Positions 33,701 to 43,109 are shown, counted from the first letter of the stretch. The stretch is DNA of 64,000 nt from Clostridia bacterium (GCA_017453045.1 JAFTKX010000014.1:1-64000); one strand, 5' to 3'. The notes: generated by a model from the letters alone, not told the origin. Translations and numbers: made by a program.

Positions 33701-34789
33701 TTAAAACCATAAAAGACCAAAAATATCTTTCATAAACGCGCCGTCGTTATATAACTGATAGAGTCCAAAACCAAAATAAAGAACTATTGCTATAACCGTA
33801 ACTACCCTTGCGTCTTTCCCTTTAAATACTCCGTCAATAAGTATCGGCAAAGATACAACTACGCCTATACCGAAATAATGGGGTACACGGCCAAACAATA
33901 TCGGATTACCAAATATTGCCAAAATCATAAACACTGACGACATTAAGGCAATTTTTATAAATCGCTTATCAACTTCGGTGCAACCTTCCTTTATTTTATT
34001 TCTTCCTAAAACAGCCAAAACAAACGGAACTGCGTAAACAAGCGCTCTTAAAATGTTTACTGAACCGCTTGTTATTGTTTCTTCATCAACGTCTTTTCCT
34101 AAAATTTCAACCAAACTCGAAACCGTATCGGCAAAGAAAGACAAGCCCACACCCAAAATAAGCATCGCCACACAGAAAATTATCGTTCGTTTATTAAACA
34201 CTTCTCTACCTATCAACGGTAAAATTAAGTATATTAAGCTATACGTGTGAAAACTCATCGCTATAAAGCAAAAGATATAATATTTAAAATATTTTTTATT
34301 AATCAGCGCCGGAATACCCATCATAACGATACCCGTTGCCATTGCTTGCTTTAAGCCTGCAAGCGAGAACAAATATCCGCCCACAATCATCAACAAAAAC
34401 ATTGAAAGGGTAAATCCTTTTGCATATTTTGCTATTAAGTAAACGGTAGGCAAAACAAATACCATAGAACACAAAAACAACCACACGTTAGGGTTAGATG
34501 ATATAAAATGGAAAATAACGTAATTCCACAATTCAAATAAATAAACCCCACCTAAAGAAAATTCACCCTTAAATATCGTTGAAATTTGTCTTGGCGTTTC
34601 CAAAAAACTCAAGATATAGTTGCCCGTGTCATTATATTTGGTACGAAGTCCTGCAAACCCACACAAAACAAGGCACAACAAAGCAAGAACGATAATTTTA
34701 ACGCTCTTTTTCGTTTGCTCTATTCCACGTATATATTCATAAAAAAATGAAATCAATACGACTAAGCCCGTAAGTATGAGATAACTCAC
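33701..34789 (-). CDS. EpsG-type polysaccharide polymerase
   Basis: A membrane protein of 362 residues with about ten hydrophobic segments, of the EpsG family (PF14897), which polymerises repeat units at the outer face. The hallmark RTKYNDTGNYILSFLET lies near residue 50, and a long periplasmic-type loop WNYVIFHFISSNPNVW follows. Start codon is GTG with AAGGA upstream. It lies three bases after a family 2 glycosyltransferase gene. Confidence 0.9.
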   Translation of the reverse strand: MSYLILTGLVVLISFFYEYIRGIEQTKKSVKIIVLALLCLVLCGFAGLRTKYNDTGNYILSFLETPRQISTIFKGEFSLGGVYLFELWNYVIFHFISSNPNVWLFLCSMVFVLPTVYLIAKYAKGFTLSMFLLMIVGGYLFSLAGLKQAMATGIVMMGIPALINKKYFKYYIFCFIAMSFHTYSLIYLILPLIGREVFNKRTIIFCVAMLILGVGLSFFADTVSSLVEILGKDVDEETITSGSVNILRALVYAVPFVLAVLGRNKIKEGCTEVDKRFIKIALMSSVFMILAIFGNPILFGRVPHYFGIGVVVSLPILIDGVFKGKDARVVTVIAIVLYFGFGLYQLYNDGAFMKDIFGLLWF

Positions 34790-34792
34790 TTT

Positions 34793-35602
34793 TTATCCTT
34801 CCTTTAAATTCTTTTTCTTTTTTTTATGCGCTATTTTATATATGAAATTTGGGGTGAAAAATTTTATTATAGGCACGTAGACAAAAGGATATTTGTAAAA
34901 CGGCATTTTTGCCAATTTAAAAGCCCTTTTCATAACCCCACATTCATTTACCCTATTTTTTAAACTTCGACGCTTTTTCGAGTTTCTATCGTCTCTCATC
35001 AAATAGAGAGATTCCTGAATATTATATCCTTTATATCCCGCAGCATATAATCTCACCCACAAATCGTAATCTTCCACGCGCTTACACTTATCGGACACGT
35101 CGTATCCGTTAAGTTCTTTAATAACTTCCGCACGCATTATGCAACTTGCGTGACAAAACTGCGACGTTTTAACAAGATTTACTAAAGTAGGATTTTCGTT
35201 ATAATAAATCGTTCTATAAACCCCATTTTCGTCGAACAAATCCATATTGCAACCAACAACTGCAATTTGCGGATTATTTTCTAAAATAGCCAATTCTTTT
35301 TCAAATCTATCCGCTTTACACAAGTCATCCCCGTCCATACGGGCGATATATCTGCCTTTCGCATAAGATATACATTTATTAAGCGTTGGGGCAAGCGTTA
35401 GATTTTTTTCATTTTTCAAAAGGACTATTCTCTCGTCTCTTTGCGCAAGGCTCTCCGCTACGGCGTAAGTTTCGTCCGTAGAACAATCGTCACACATAAT
35501 AAGTTCCCAATCGGTATACGTTTGGTTTATTATACAATTAACCGCTTCTTCCAAAGTCTTTGCGCAGTTATATATTCCCATTACAACGCTAATAGTTGGC
35601 AT
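34793..35602 (-). CDS. Family 2 glycosyltransferase
   Basis: A compact GT-A enzyme of about 270 residues. ISVVMGIYNCAKTLEEAVNC, MCDDCSTDETYAVAE and the metal site in ARMDGDDLCK are visible, followed by the acceptor-side RVEDYDLWVRLYAAG. The end is very basic. I used the ATG at 35602 with GGAG five bases upstream; a GTG six bases earlier overlaps the preceding stop codon as GTGA. It lies between two other assembly genes. Confidence 0.92.
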   Translation of the reverse strand: MPTISVVMGIYNCAKTLEEAVNCIINQTYTDWELIMCDDCSTDETYAVAESLAQRDERIVLLKNEKNLTLAPTLNKCISYAKGRYIARMDGDDLCKADRFEKELAILENNPQIAVVGCNMDLFDENGVYRTIYYNENPTLVNLVKTSQFCHASCIMRAEVIKELNGYDVSDKCKRVEDYDLWVRLYAAGYKGYNIQESLYLMRDDRNSKKRRSLKNRVNECGVMKRAFKLAKMPFYKYPFVYVPIIKFFTPNFIYKIAHKKKKKNLKEG

Positions 35603-35604
35603 AT

Positions 35605-36717
35605 TCACTCCAAAATACTCCTAAATTCTTCTATTGTCGATTGCACCGTATACGCCTTTGCGTAACTATAAGCTTTTTCCGCAATATCCAAATACAATTC
35701 TTGGTCCTTATAGAGTTTTATTATAGCATCTTCAAACTGCTTTATATCGTTGGTCATAAAACCCGTTTCTCCATCTTTAACCAGTTCTCTATGCCCCCTA
35801 TTTTCGCTTACGACAACCGGTTTTTTTGCAAGCATCGCCTCTACCACGTTAAACGGCAATCCTTCTCTTTTGCTTGCAGAAAGTACCACGTCGCAAGCCC
35901 TTACGTAACGCTCGATTTTAGGCTGATAACCAACTAATACGACTTCTTTTTCGACACCAAGTTCTTTTATTTGTCTTTCAAGGTCTTCTTTTGTTTTTCC
36001 GTTTCCTGCAAGAATAAGTTTAAATCCCTCTATTTTTTCTTTTAATTTCGGAACACTCGCTACAATTTGACTTTGATTCTTATTTGCGTTTAATTCTCCA
36101 ACACATAGACAAACAAAATCTTCTCTATTAATACCTAATTCGTCTCTTATTGATAATTTTTCATCTATGCCTACAAAGATGTGTCTTTCTCCGTCTACAC
36201 CCGCACCGTGCATACGGACAACTTTAGTTTTAAATTTTTGAGATGCAAACCTATAATCTTCATCAGTTATAGTTATAACAACGTCGCATTTTTTTGCAAA
36301 ATGTTTTTCAATAGGATAAAACACAAGCCAGTTTTTTTTAGGCGCTCCTTTATAAAAGTGAAAACCATGCGCCATATAAACGACTTTTGTTCCTTTCTTT
36401 CTCGTTTTTTTCGCAGCCATACGAGTTATAATTCCACCCATAGGCGTATTGCACACGATAAGGTCGTAATATTCTTCTTTTAAAAGTTTTTTTAACTGCT
36501 TTAACGCTTTTATATTTTGTAAACTTTTGGGCGAACGGCTAAACGGAACTTCAAAAAACTTGTCCGCATAATTCAGCGCGAGCCCGTTTTTCTCCGCCAA
36601 ATTATCTTTGGCGGCAACGTGCACTTCATATCCGTTTTCCTTAAACGCCTTTAAATATGGTAAATGAAATTGGCATATATGGCTTAATACCGTTGCCGTG
36701 TATAAAACTTTTTTCAT
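35605..36717 (-). CDS. Family 4 glycosyltransferase
   Basis: A 370-residue GT-B enzyme. It begins MKKVLYTATVLSHICQFHLPYL, contains VYMAHGFHFYKGAPKKNWL (the HGFHFYKG signature common in capsule glycosyltransferases) and in the donor domain SASKREGLPFNVVEAMLAKKPVV with the EG-x6-EAM pattern. It probably adds the second sugar to the lipid-linked primer because of its place near the initiating transferase, which is inference. AGAAGAT precedes the ATG. It ends four bases into the next gene. Confidence 0.94.
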   Translation of the reverse strand: MKKVLYTATVLSHICQFHLPYLKAFKENGYEVHVAAKDNLAEKNGLALNYADKFFEVPFSRSPKSLQNIKALKQLKKLLKEEYYDLIVCNTPMGGIITRMAAKKTRKKGTKVVYMAHGFHFYKGAPKKNWLVFYPIEKHFAKKCDVVITITDEDYRFASQKFKTKVVRMHGAGVDGERHIFVGIDEKLSIRDELGINREDFVCLCVGELNANKNQSQIVASVPKLKEKIEGFKLILAGNGKTKEDLERQIKELGVEKEVVLVGYQPKIERYVRACDVVLSASKREGLPFNVVEAMLAKKPVVVSENRGHRELVKDGETGFMTNDIKQFEDAIIKLYKDQELYLDIAEKAYSYAKAYTVQSTIEEFRSILE

Positions 36718-36725
36718 ATCTTCTC

Positions 36726-38300
36726 TTAGAATGGTAAAATACTATTTATTGTGAACAACACATTTAGCGCAAACGCTCTAAATTTTGTCTCCTTCATGTT
36801 AACTACTCTAATACCCATATCGTAAAGATCTTTATTGAGATATTTTTTCATATCAAGATGGTGCTTATCTGATATTCTATCTTTAAGCGGAACTTTAAAC
36901 AATAAATCCAAAAATTTCCTATTGTTATAAATTATCGTTATGTCAAAACAATATTTCATTTCGCTAATATTTAGCCCACCCCAACTACCCCACGTTACTT
37001 CATTGTAATGCATGTCCGCAGGCGGATATTGAGAAGGTATTTTTTCGTACTCAAAATCTTTAATATACGTATCAAAAATTTTATCGATTTTATGCGCTAA
37101 TTTTCTATTGGTCGTAAAAATTTTATAGAGGTTTCTATAAAGTTTCGCTGACAGTTTAGGCATTTTTCTCCTACCGTAATGCTTGTACCAGTATGCCCGT
37201 ATCGTTTCCGACGTCCAACTTTTTATTTCTACGTCCGCAGGACAATTTTCTTGCAAGTAAAATCTTTTTCTGAGTTCGTTATCTTTCTCTTTTGCTATAT
37301 ATCCGTTATTATGTTGAATAACAGCCTTTTTCTCCTCAAATCTATCTATTTCGTCATTAGTTGACGGAATAATATATTTTGTCCACTTGGTAGAAAACTT
37401 TTTTGAAATAACTTCCGCAGCATCACAGTCAATAGTCTCTTTTTCTGCCGAACAATAACTAAACGTGTTAATCTCATTATAATGTCCGTTCGCTGCGGCG
37501 TAAGTGGTGTTGCTGTCTATTCCTCCCGTTAAAGAAAGCCATGGATTAGCCCATTTCTTAATTACGAGTTCCATATTATTTTTCAAAATGTCAGACGCTT
37601 GCTTTATCGTTTCGTCATATTCTTCTTTAGACGAGCACTCTTTCAAATCTTTAAGCGGATAAAAACGATTATGCGTTACAGAACATTCTTTTATCGAATA
37701 AGTAAACTCAATATTGGGAACAACTCTTTTTACTTTCTCGAAAGGCGTCATATCCGCAGGAAGATACGGCCCCATCACCCTTTTATACCATTTATACTCA
37801 ACCAATTCTTTTACGAACGGATCCATAGAATACCCGCAAACGTCGGCAATCATCTGAGGATGCGACGAAATATAAAATTTATCTCCGTCAAGACAATAAC
37901 ACGCCGACTGCATTCCTGACGGATCAACTACGAATTTTACTCCGTTTTCGTCAATATAACCCAATATAAATAAGCCTGTTATTTCGTCCACGTAATCATA
38001 ATATTTGTCCGTATTGATGGTCGCATGTATTCTCTCTAAAATCTTGATTTCATCTATTTCACCCGTAAACGGATTGTAAGCGTGCCCCAAAAGAAAACTC
38101 ACCTTGCCATCCTTTTCGTAGCAATAGGCTTTTGCTAACGGATGCGTATAGATATTATATCCGTAAATTTTCGTATGATTCCACTTACCATAAAAAGGAA
38201 AATCGTTCGTATCAACGTTTGACGTATTAGTCATCAAAAAACCACGAACAAATAAGAATTCTTTTAAATCTTCATTTTTTGCAAGAACTTCTTTTATCAT
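36726..38300 (-). CDS. Asparagine-synthase-like ATP-dependent enzyme
   Basis: A 524-residue protein with the asparagine synthase C-terminal domain: the PP-loop LSLTGGIDSNTTYAAAN (residues about 262-278) that binds ATP. The N-terminal region has the length of a glutaminase domain but begins MIKEVLAKNEDL, so the catalytic Cys2 is absent; the enzyme is unlikely to take ammonia from glutamine at that site. Members of this kind in polysaccharide clusters join an amine or amide to a carboxyl group. It sits next to a hydroxyacid dehydrogenase and an aldolase gene. Substrate is unknown. Confidence 0.88.
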   Translation of the reverse strand: MIKEVLAKNEDLKEFLFVRGFLMTNTSNVDTNDFPFYGKWNHTKIYGYNIYTHPLAKAYCYEKDGKVSFLLGHAYNPFTGEIDEIKILERIHATINTDKYYDYVDEITGLFILGYIDENGVKFVVDPSGMQSACYCLDGDKFYISSHPQMIADVCGYSMDPFVKELVEYKWYKRVMGPYLPADMTPFEKVKRVVPNIEFTYSIKECSVTHNRFYPLKDLKECSSKEEYDETIKQASDILKNNMELVIKKWANPWLSLTGGIDSNTTYAAANGHYNEINTFSYCSAEKETIDCDAAEVISKKFSTKWTKYIIPSTNDEIDRFEEKKAVIQHNNGYIAKEKDNELRKRFYLQENCPADVEIKSWTSETIRAYWYKHYGRRKMPKLSAKLYRNLYKIFTTNRKLAHKIDKIFDTYIKDFEYEKIPSQYPPADMHYNEVTWGSWGGLNISEMKYCFDITIIYNNRKFLDLLFKVPLKDRISDKHHLDMKKYLNKDLYDMGIRVVNMKETKFRAFALNVLFTINSILPF

Positions 38301-38303
38301 CGC

Positions 38304-39197
38304 TTACCCCTTTAAGTTTTTGTAAATTACGCTTGCTAACCTTTCTTCGTTATTCTCGCCAACGAAACTGTTATGAGGAGTTAGAACAACGTTTTCTAAT
38401 TTCCACAGTTCGCTACTCTCCATAAGCGGTTCATTTTCAAAAACGTCTATTACCGCGCCGAAAAGTTTAGTATTTAATGCTTTTTCAAGCGCTTTTTCAT
38501 TAACGATTGCTCCGCGAGCAATATTAACCAACACACTATCGTCTTTCATAGCAGAAAATCTATGTTCATTGAACAAGTCTTTTGTTTTATCCGTAAGCGG
38601 TAGCGTTAAAACAACCACGTCGGCAACTTTTAAAACACAATCTATTTTATCTATCGAATAAATCTTACCGAAAAGTTCGCTTTCACCGTCATACAAGTCC
38701 ACACCAACTAAATTACAACCAAACGCCTTAAACCTTTTTGCACACTCGCATCCTACGTTTCCACAACCGACAACGGCAACCGTTTTCCCAAAAAGTTCTA
38801 ATAAACCACGATGCTTTTCCCACACGTGTTTTTGTTGATTTTCGTAAAAAAATCGACCTTGTTTATATAACTGCAACACTCCACAAACGGCAAATTCCGC
38901 CATGGGAACACTATATACTCCACGTGCATTATAAACTTTAATCCCCTGCGCTTGAACGTAATCCATAGGTACACGGTCAAACCCTGCGCTCGTCAGTTGG
39001 ATGAACTTAAGCGAAGTAAATTCCCTTATGTCGTGATATAAAAATAGCCCGTTACAAACAACCCCTTCCACCGTTTCGGGATCACACGGCAATTCGTCTT
39101 TTTCATTTTGCATAAAGACGGGAGAATACCCCATCTCCTTTATTTTATTTAATTGCGTATTGCCATTTTTCCACGCGCCAGTAACAAGCAATTTCAT
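38304..39197 (-). CDS. D-isomer-specific 2-hydroxyacid dehydrogenase
   Basis: NAD-dependent enzyme that interconverts a 2-keto acid and the D-2-hydroxy acid. The 297-residue protein has the dinucleotide fold GKTVAVVGCGNVGCECAKRF at about 137-156 and the active-site Arg (NIARGAIVN), Glu (FENEPL) and His (LTPHNSF). The N-terminal catalytic domain is somewhat short. Its ATG overlaps the aldolase stop as ATGA, so the pair is translationally coupled. In this operon the product is probably a hydroxy-acid substituent of the polymer. Confidence 0.92.
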   Translation of the reverse strand: MKLLVTGAWKNGNTQLNKIKEMGYSPVFMQNEKDELPCDPETVEGVVCNGLFLYHDIREFTSLKFIQLTSAGFDRVPMDYVQAQGIKVYNARGVYSVPMAEFAVCGVLQLYKQGRFFYENQQKHVWEKHRGLLELFGKTVAVVGCGNVGCECAKRFKAFGCNLVGVDLYDGESELFGKIYSIDKIDCVLKVADVVVLTLPLTDKTKDLFNEHRFSAMKDDSVLVNIARGAIVNEKALEKALNTKLFGAVIDVFENEPLMESSELWKLENVVLTPHNSFVGENNEERLASVIYKNLKG

Positions 39198-40036
39198 TGT
39201 TGTTTACCCATTTTTGAAACAATTTCATTTACCCTATTTTTAACGTGTTCCTGGTTCGAAACAAAATCAATTTCGCCTTTTGCACAAAATTTTTCCAACT
39301 CTCTGATTTTGCCAAGTTCAACGTTAAAAATTTCGCTTATTTGCCCTAAATTTTCATAATTGCAACTGTTACAAAAACTTCTTGAAAGTATTGCGCTCGT
39401 AGAACCCAAACGGTAATGCTCTTTTATAACCATTTCGGAATTTAAAAGCCCTTTCCCAAGCGAAGCAATTCCGCCAAAGCCATACGGAATTCCCTTTGCC
39501 TTAAATTTTTTACACAAAGTTTCTACCAATCCGTTTGATAAAAGTTCAAACATAAACGACATCCCATAACTAAGACTTAAATCATTAAGACCTATAAAGA
39601 TTTCATCTATACCGTCAATTTCTAAAATGTCGTCTATAACGGCAACCGCTTCTGCAGTTTCTACTAACGGCATGGTTTTCGCCCTGCCACCAACAAGGTC
39701 GACGAAAATCTTTACTTCTTCTACCGTTTTAAAATACGGAAGCATTATAATGTCCGCCCCACTTTCAACTATCGCGTCAATTTCTTCTTTTGAAGAAAGA
39801 TTTCCTTCGCTTTTTTCATGAATTGGATTACAACGCACTAAAAGTTCTGCTTTTGATATAGCCTTTCGTATCGCTTTTACATCTTCTACAGTGTGATGAT
39901 TTTGAACGGTATTCATTCCGCCTTGTCGAATATCTTTACCGATATATTCCATATCTACGAAAATCCTTTCCACGCCAAAATCTTCTACGATTCTCGCTAT
40001 ATCAACACTATTAGTTATGTACATTAGTTTTATCAT
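39194..40036 (-). CDS. HpcH/HpaI-family aldolase
   Basis: A class II, metal-dependent aldolase of 280 residues that cleaves or forms 4-hydroxy-2-oxo acids from pyruvate and an aldehyde. RVFVDMEYIGKD (VEYI form), LLVRCNPIHEKSE, IIMLPYFKTVEEV, PLVETAEAVAVIDDILEIDG and GLNDLSLSYG correspond to the metal and pyruvate-binding elements. ATG 40036 is chosen for its AAAGGAAGCGG site. It overlaps the sugar transferase gene by 26 bases. Together with the dehydrogenase it can make a chiral hydroxy acid. Confidence 0.9.
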   Translation of the reverse strand: MIKLMYITNSVDIARIVEDFGVERIFVDMEYIGKDIRQGGMNTVQNHHTVEDVKAIRKAISKAELLVRCNPIHEKSEGNLSSKEEIDAIVESGADIIMLPYFKTVEEVKIFVDLVGGRAKTMPLVETAEAVAVIDDILEIDGIDEIFIGLNDLSLSYGMSFMFELLSNGLVETLCKKFKAKGIPYGFGGIASLGKGLLNSEMVIKEHYRLGSTSAILSRSFCNSCNYENLGQISEIFNVELGKIRELEKFCAKGEIDFVSNQEHVKNRVNEIVSKMGKQQ

Positions 40037-40742
40037 TTTCCGCTTCCTTTTCGGTTTTTTCGTTATGATCAATATCTTGTAAGCCGTTATCGTCTCCGTC
40101 CGCTTTTTCGTCTTCTGTTACCGCCATTTCTGCAATAGGCGTCACAACCGTTGCTTTAGTGTTTTCATTATTCGCATTAGTAAACACCTTACCTACCGTC
40201 ATGAATAAGATTCTAATATCTAGCCACAATGAGAGATGATCTATGTACCAAACGTTAAGATTTATACGCTTATTCCACTCAACGTCTTTTCTCCCGTTCA
40301 CTTGCGCCCAACCCGTAATCCCCGGCCTTACTTCAAACATACGCTTTTGCTCTGCGGTATACTTGTCCCATTCCCAAGGGTGGTAGGTAAGCGGTGGGCG
40401 TGGTCCTACAAAACTCATATCCCCTTTTAACACCGAGAATAACTGCGGAATTTCATCCAAACTTGTCTTTCTAAGAAATTTACCCACTTTAGTAACACGG
40501 GTATCGCCTTTACCCGAATACACCCCGCTTCCTGTCTGCTCAGCGCCAACACACATAGAACGAAATTTTAAAATCTTAAAAACTCTTCCGTTTTTTCCTA
40601 AACGCTCTTGTTTAAAAATAACAGGTCCTTTAGAATCAATCTTAATCGCAACAGCAATAATCAACATTGGGATTGCCGTCACGATCAATCCTAAAAGCGA
40701 AAAAATAATATCAAAAAATCTTTTAAAAAAATGCTTGTACAT
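40011..40742 (-). CDS. Initiating sugar-phosphate transferase
   Basis: Transfers a sugar phosphate from a nucleotide sugar to undecaprenyl phosphate, the first step of repeat-unit assembly. The 243-residue protein is a monotopic phosphoglycosyl transferase (PF02397): a membrane hairpin (residues 8-30), KFRSMCVGAE, KTSLDEIPQLFSVLKGDMSFVGPRPPL with the DE catalytic pair, and GITGWAQVNGR. The last 45 residues are an acidic Glu/Asp/Asn tail not usual in the family. AGGGAGAAGAAA precedes the ATG. First gene of the operon, about 100 bases from a strong promoter. Confidence 0.95.
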   Translation of the reverse strand: MYKHFFKRFFDIIFSLLGLIVTAIPMLIIAVAIKIDSKGPVIFKQERLGKNGRVFKILKFRSMCVGAEQTGSGVYSGKGDTRVTKVGKFLRKTSLDEIPQLFSVLKGDMSFVGPRPPLTYHPWEWDKYTAEQKRMFEVRPGITGWAQVNGRKDVEWNKRINLNVWYIDHLSLWLDIRILFMTVGKVFTNANNENTKATVVTPIAEMAVTEDEKADGDDNGLQDIDHNEKTEKEAENDKTNVHN

Positions 40743-40847
40743 TTTCTTCTCCCTATATCTTCTTGCGATACCCCTTATTTAGCATTTACGCCCAAAAGTA
40801 CAGTCTTTATTTAGTGGACGTCGTGTGCATACACATACGCGTATTAT

Positions 40848-40876
40848 ATTATAACATACTAAACATACATAGTCAA
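40848..40876 (-). promoter_or_regulatory. Main promoter of the surface-polysaccharide operon
   Basis: TTGACT and TATAAT on the minus strand, 17 bases apart, with the start predicted near 40841. It leaves a leader of about 100 bases before the first gene. Confidence 0.85.
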
Positions 40877-40948
40877 CCCTAAAATCTTTTTTTTCTTGTT
40901 TTCGACGTTTTTATTTTTAAAAAATTTTTAAAAGGCACTTAAAAATCG

Positions 40949-40977
40949 TTGACATTATTTTTTTAATTTGGTATTAT
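40949..40977 (+). promoter_or_regulatory. Sigma-A promoter of tRNA-Leu
   Basis: Consensus TTGACA and TATTAT with 17 bases between, 55 bases before the tRNA. Confidence 0.85.
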
Positions 40978-41031
40978 ATGCGAGCAAACTTGGTTAGAAA
41001 AGTCCGTTTTTTAGCCGAGCAACTAAAAAAT

Positions 41032-41118
41032 GCGGTCATGGCGGAATTGGCAGACGCATAAGACTAAGGATCTTATGAGTAATTTCTCGTGCAGGTTCAA
41101 GTCCTGTTGACCGCACCA
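41032..41118 (+). tRNA. tRNA-Leu (anticodon AAG)
   Basis: An 87-base tRNA with encoded CCA. Acceptor GCGGTCA pairs with TGACCGC. The anticodon stem TAAGA/TCTTA encloses CTAAGGA, giving anticodon AAG after T33. A long variable arm (GAGTAATTTCTC) identifies a class II tRNA, and GGTTCAAGTCC is the T arm. It reads CTT codons. Confidence 0.93.
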
Positions 41119-41455
41119 AACAAAAGGCAAACTCTTTCTGAGTTTGCCTTTTGTTTTGCAAAAACTTAAAAACAGGACTTGAACGGGTAGGCAGTCATAA
41201 ACTAACGGTTACTTTTTGTTTTTGAAAGAAGTTTACGACCAAACAACCGATGAAACGGTTGTTTGCTACCCTGTTCGCGATAGTGAGTAACAGAATTTTA
41301 AACGAACGAGTTGAAAAGCCTGCGCGTGCGAAGGCGAGCAAATTAAAAACGAGAACAAAACTAAATACGAACGGAACAGAGTCCTGTTGACCGCGCTAGA
41401 TAACCCGAGAAATTTAAAAGTTTCCTTTCAAAAGCAAGTTAAAACACGGCGTTTG
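41119..41455. other. Gene-free region with tRNA-Leu echoes and a large stem
   Basis: No protein gene is visible. At 41173-41184 CAGGACTTGAAC is the exact antisense of the tRNA T arm. At 41380-41394 AGTCCTGTTGACCGC repeats the T arm and acceptor in the sense direction. Between them GAACGGGTAG (41181) pairs with CTACCC-T-GTTC (41266), enclosing the perfect hairpin CAAACAACCG/CGGTTGTTTG at 41240-41265. It may be a decayed integration site or an RNA element. Confidence 0.55.
41121..41158 (+). terminator. Terminator of tRNA-Leu
   Basis: CAAAAGGCAAACTC pairs with GAGTTTGCCTTTTG across TTTCT; TTTTG follows. It starts three bases after the tRNA. Confidence 0.85.
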
Positions 41456-41484
41456 TTGACAGCCTTTACTTTTTGTGTTAAAAT
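41456..41484 (+). promoter_or_regulatory. Promoter of the unknown gene at 41514
   Basis: TTGACA and TAAAAT, 17 bases apart, about 30 bases before the chosen ATG. Confidence 0.8.
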
Positions 41485-41513
41485 TTTTTCATTACAATTT
41501 AGCGAGAATAAAA

Positions 41514-42926
41514 ATGAAGTGGACTGAAGCAAACTTACCTGCCTTTTCAAACGACGACGGCATAGAAATTTATTTAGACGAAAACTACCAAAAAGGTTGG
41601 TGGCAATCTTGCCCCGACTTTAAATATCTTTACGTCCACGACAAAACCGCCAAAGATACGGGCGTAAAAAACTGTATCACTATGTTCAAAGACGGTTACG
41701 AAGAAGGCTATTTTATTTGCGAAAAGAATTTTTTAATTTGCGACGAACACGAATTTTCGGCTTACGATACTTACCTTAACGTTTTGGAATTTGGGCTTGA
41801 CGACTGCGCAGAAAGTAGCGTTAATCACCTTATAGACTACCTTTTTGAATTTGCGCGCTATATGGGCGTTAAGTTTATAAAAATTTCCACAAAAGAAGAT
41901 TTTAGTAATTTTTATCAACTCATATCCTCTTACGCAAGCGCAAAAGAAAACGACTGCATAATTTTGAAAGTCAATAGTCCTATAGAATACGAAGACTTAA
42001 AGCATTTGAAATCGTACGCTGACGACGGTATAACGTTTGAACAACTTTGCTTTTTATGGTCGAGAAGATTTACGTTAGAACGTAGGCAATGCCACCTTAA
42101 AATCGGCGACGACCTTTTGGCTGTAGACAGAAAAACAGGCAAAATAACTTTTCCCAACTTCGTTAAAAACGACTGCGCTCTGCCACTTATTTTAGACGAC
42201 GAAAACTGCGGTTTAATTGCGTTTTTAACCGCCGATTTTAACCTTGCAAAAGAACGCGGACTTACCGTTGGATTGCAAATTGCCGATCTTCCTTACAGTT
42301 TTGCCCTTTTAGGAAATGAAAAATTACTCGTTTTTAACGATATAACGCTATCTAAAGACGTCTTTGATATTCTTTACAAAATGGAATCGTTTTTCGGGGT
42401 TAAAAAATACTCCTTTTATAACGTAAGTTTGGTTAAAAATTCGTTGTGGCAAGGGTATTCGTTTTCCCATCGCGACTTGTCCGCCGAAACACAAAACGCG
42501 AGAATTTGTTTAGACTTAGACGGCTACACCCTTTATCCACCAAAAAGCGCAATATCTTCTTATAAAGAATTCAACGAAAAGTTAAACGGTTTAACAGAAT
42601 TTGGCATTGCTATTGAAAGCAACGACAGACCGTTTAAAACTCTGTCCGCCACGATAAATAAGGACAAATTTGAGTTTTTATTAGTAAACGACGATAAGAC
42701 CGAAAAACGCCTGTCCATAGCAAAAGAAAAGTTTTTAAAAACTCTTAAAAACGCTTGTTTTTTCAACTGGAAAAAGGTTTATAAAAAACCAGTTTCGGCG
42801 TCCAATTTCGTTTGGGCTATCGTTTTAAAGTTCGGGCAAGACTGTCTAACTTATCAAGGCGCTAACGACGTTCCGAAAATTTGGAAATACCTTTTAAACG
42901 AACTTTTATTGTTAATAAACGAATAA
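41514..42926 (+). CDS. Hypothetical protein, 470 residues
   Basis: I do not recognise this protein. It is cytosolic by composition, with no signal peptide or long hydrophobic segment. Its first part (to about residue 160) has QKGWWQSCPDFKYLYVHDK and an aromatic, acidic pattern that resembles an acetyltransferase-like region around DTYLNVLEFGLDDC. The middle (200-400) includes TLERRQCHLKIGDDLLAVDR and RICLDLDGYTLYPPKSAI; the end is rich in Lys. The ATG at 41514 fits the promoter better than 41475, which would lie inside it. Ribosome binding site is weak (GCGAG). Function cannot be assigned. Confidence 0.8.
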   Translation: MKWTEANLPAFSNDDGIEIYLDENYQKGWWQSCPDFKYLYVHDKTAKDTGVKNCITMFKDGYEEGYFICEKNFLICDEHEFSAYDTYLNVLEFGLDDCAESSVNHLIDYLFEFARYMGVKFIKISTKEDFSNFYQLISSYASAKENDCIILKVNSPIEYEDLKHLKSYADDGITFEQLCFLWSRRFTLERRQCHLKIGDDLLAVDRKTGKITFPNFVKNDCALPLILDDENCGLIAFLTADFNLAKERGLTVGLQIADLPYSFALLGNEKLLVFNDITLSKDVFDILYKMESFFGVKKYSFYNVSLVKNSLWQGYSFSHRDLSAETQNARICLDLDGYTLYPPKSAISSYKEFNEKLNGLTEFGIAIESNDRPFKTLSATINKDKFEFLLVNDDKTEKRLSIAKEKFLKTLKNACFFNWKKVYKKPVSASNFVWAIVLKFGQDCLTYQGANDVPKIWKYLLNELLLLINE

Positions 42927-43037
42927 AAGTTACTCTATAAGTCGATTATTATTCGTTTTGAAATTAAAACAACATAAAGTTGCTTTATGAAAAATTGTTG
43001 AAATTTTTTCAATTAGCGTCTTTTTGAACTTTTCCTT

Positions 43038-43066
43038 TTGACTTTAATTTGGAAATGATATATAAT
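43038..43066 (+). promoter_or_regulatory. Promoter of the membrane protein gene at 43110
   Basis: TTGACT and TATAAT with a 17-base spacer, 43 bases before the ATG. Confidence 0.85.
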
Positions 43067-43109
43067 AAGTCTATATATAGTACAGTTATAGAATTACAAG
43101 GACAATGAT

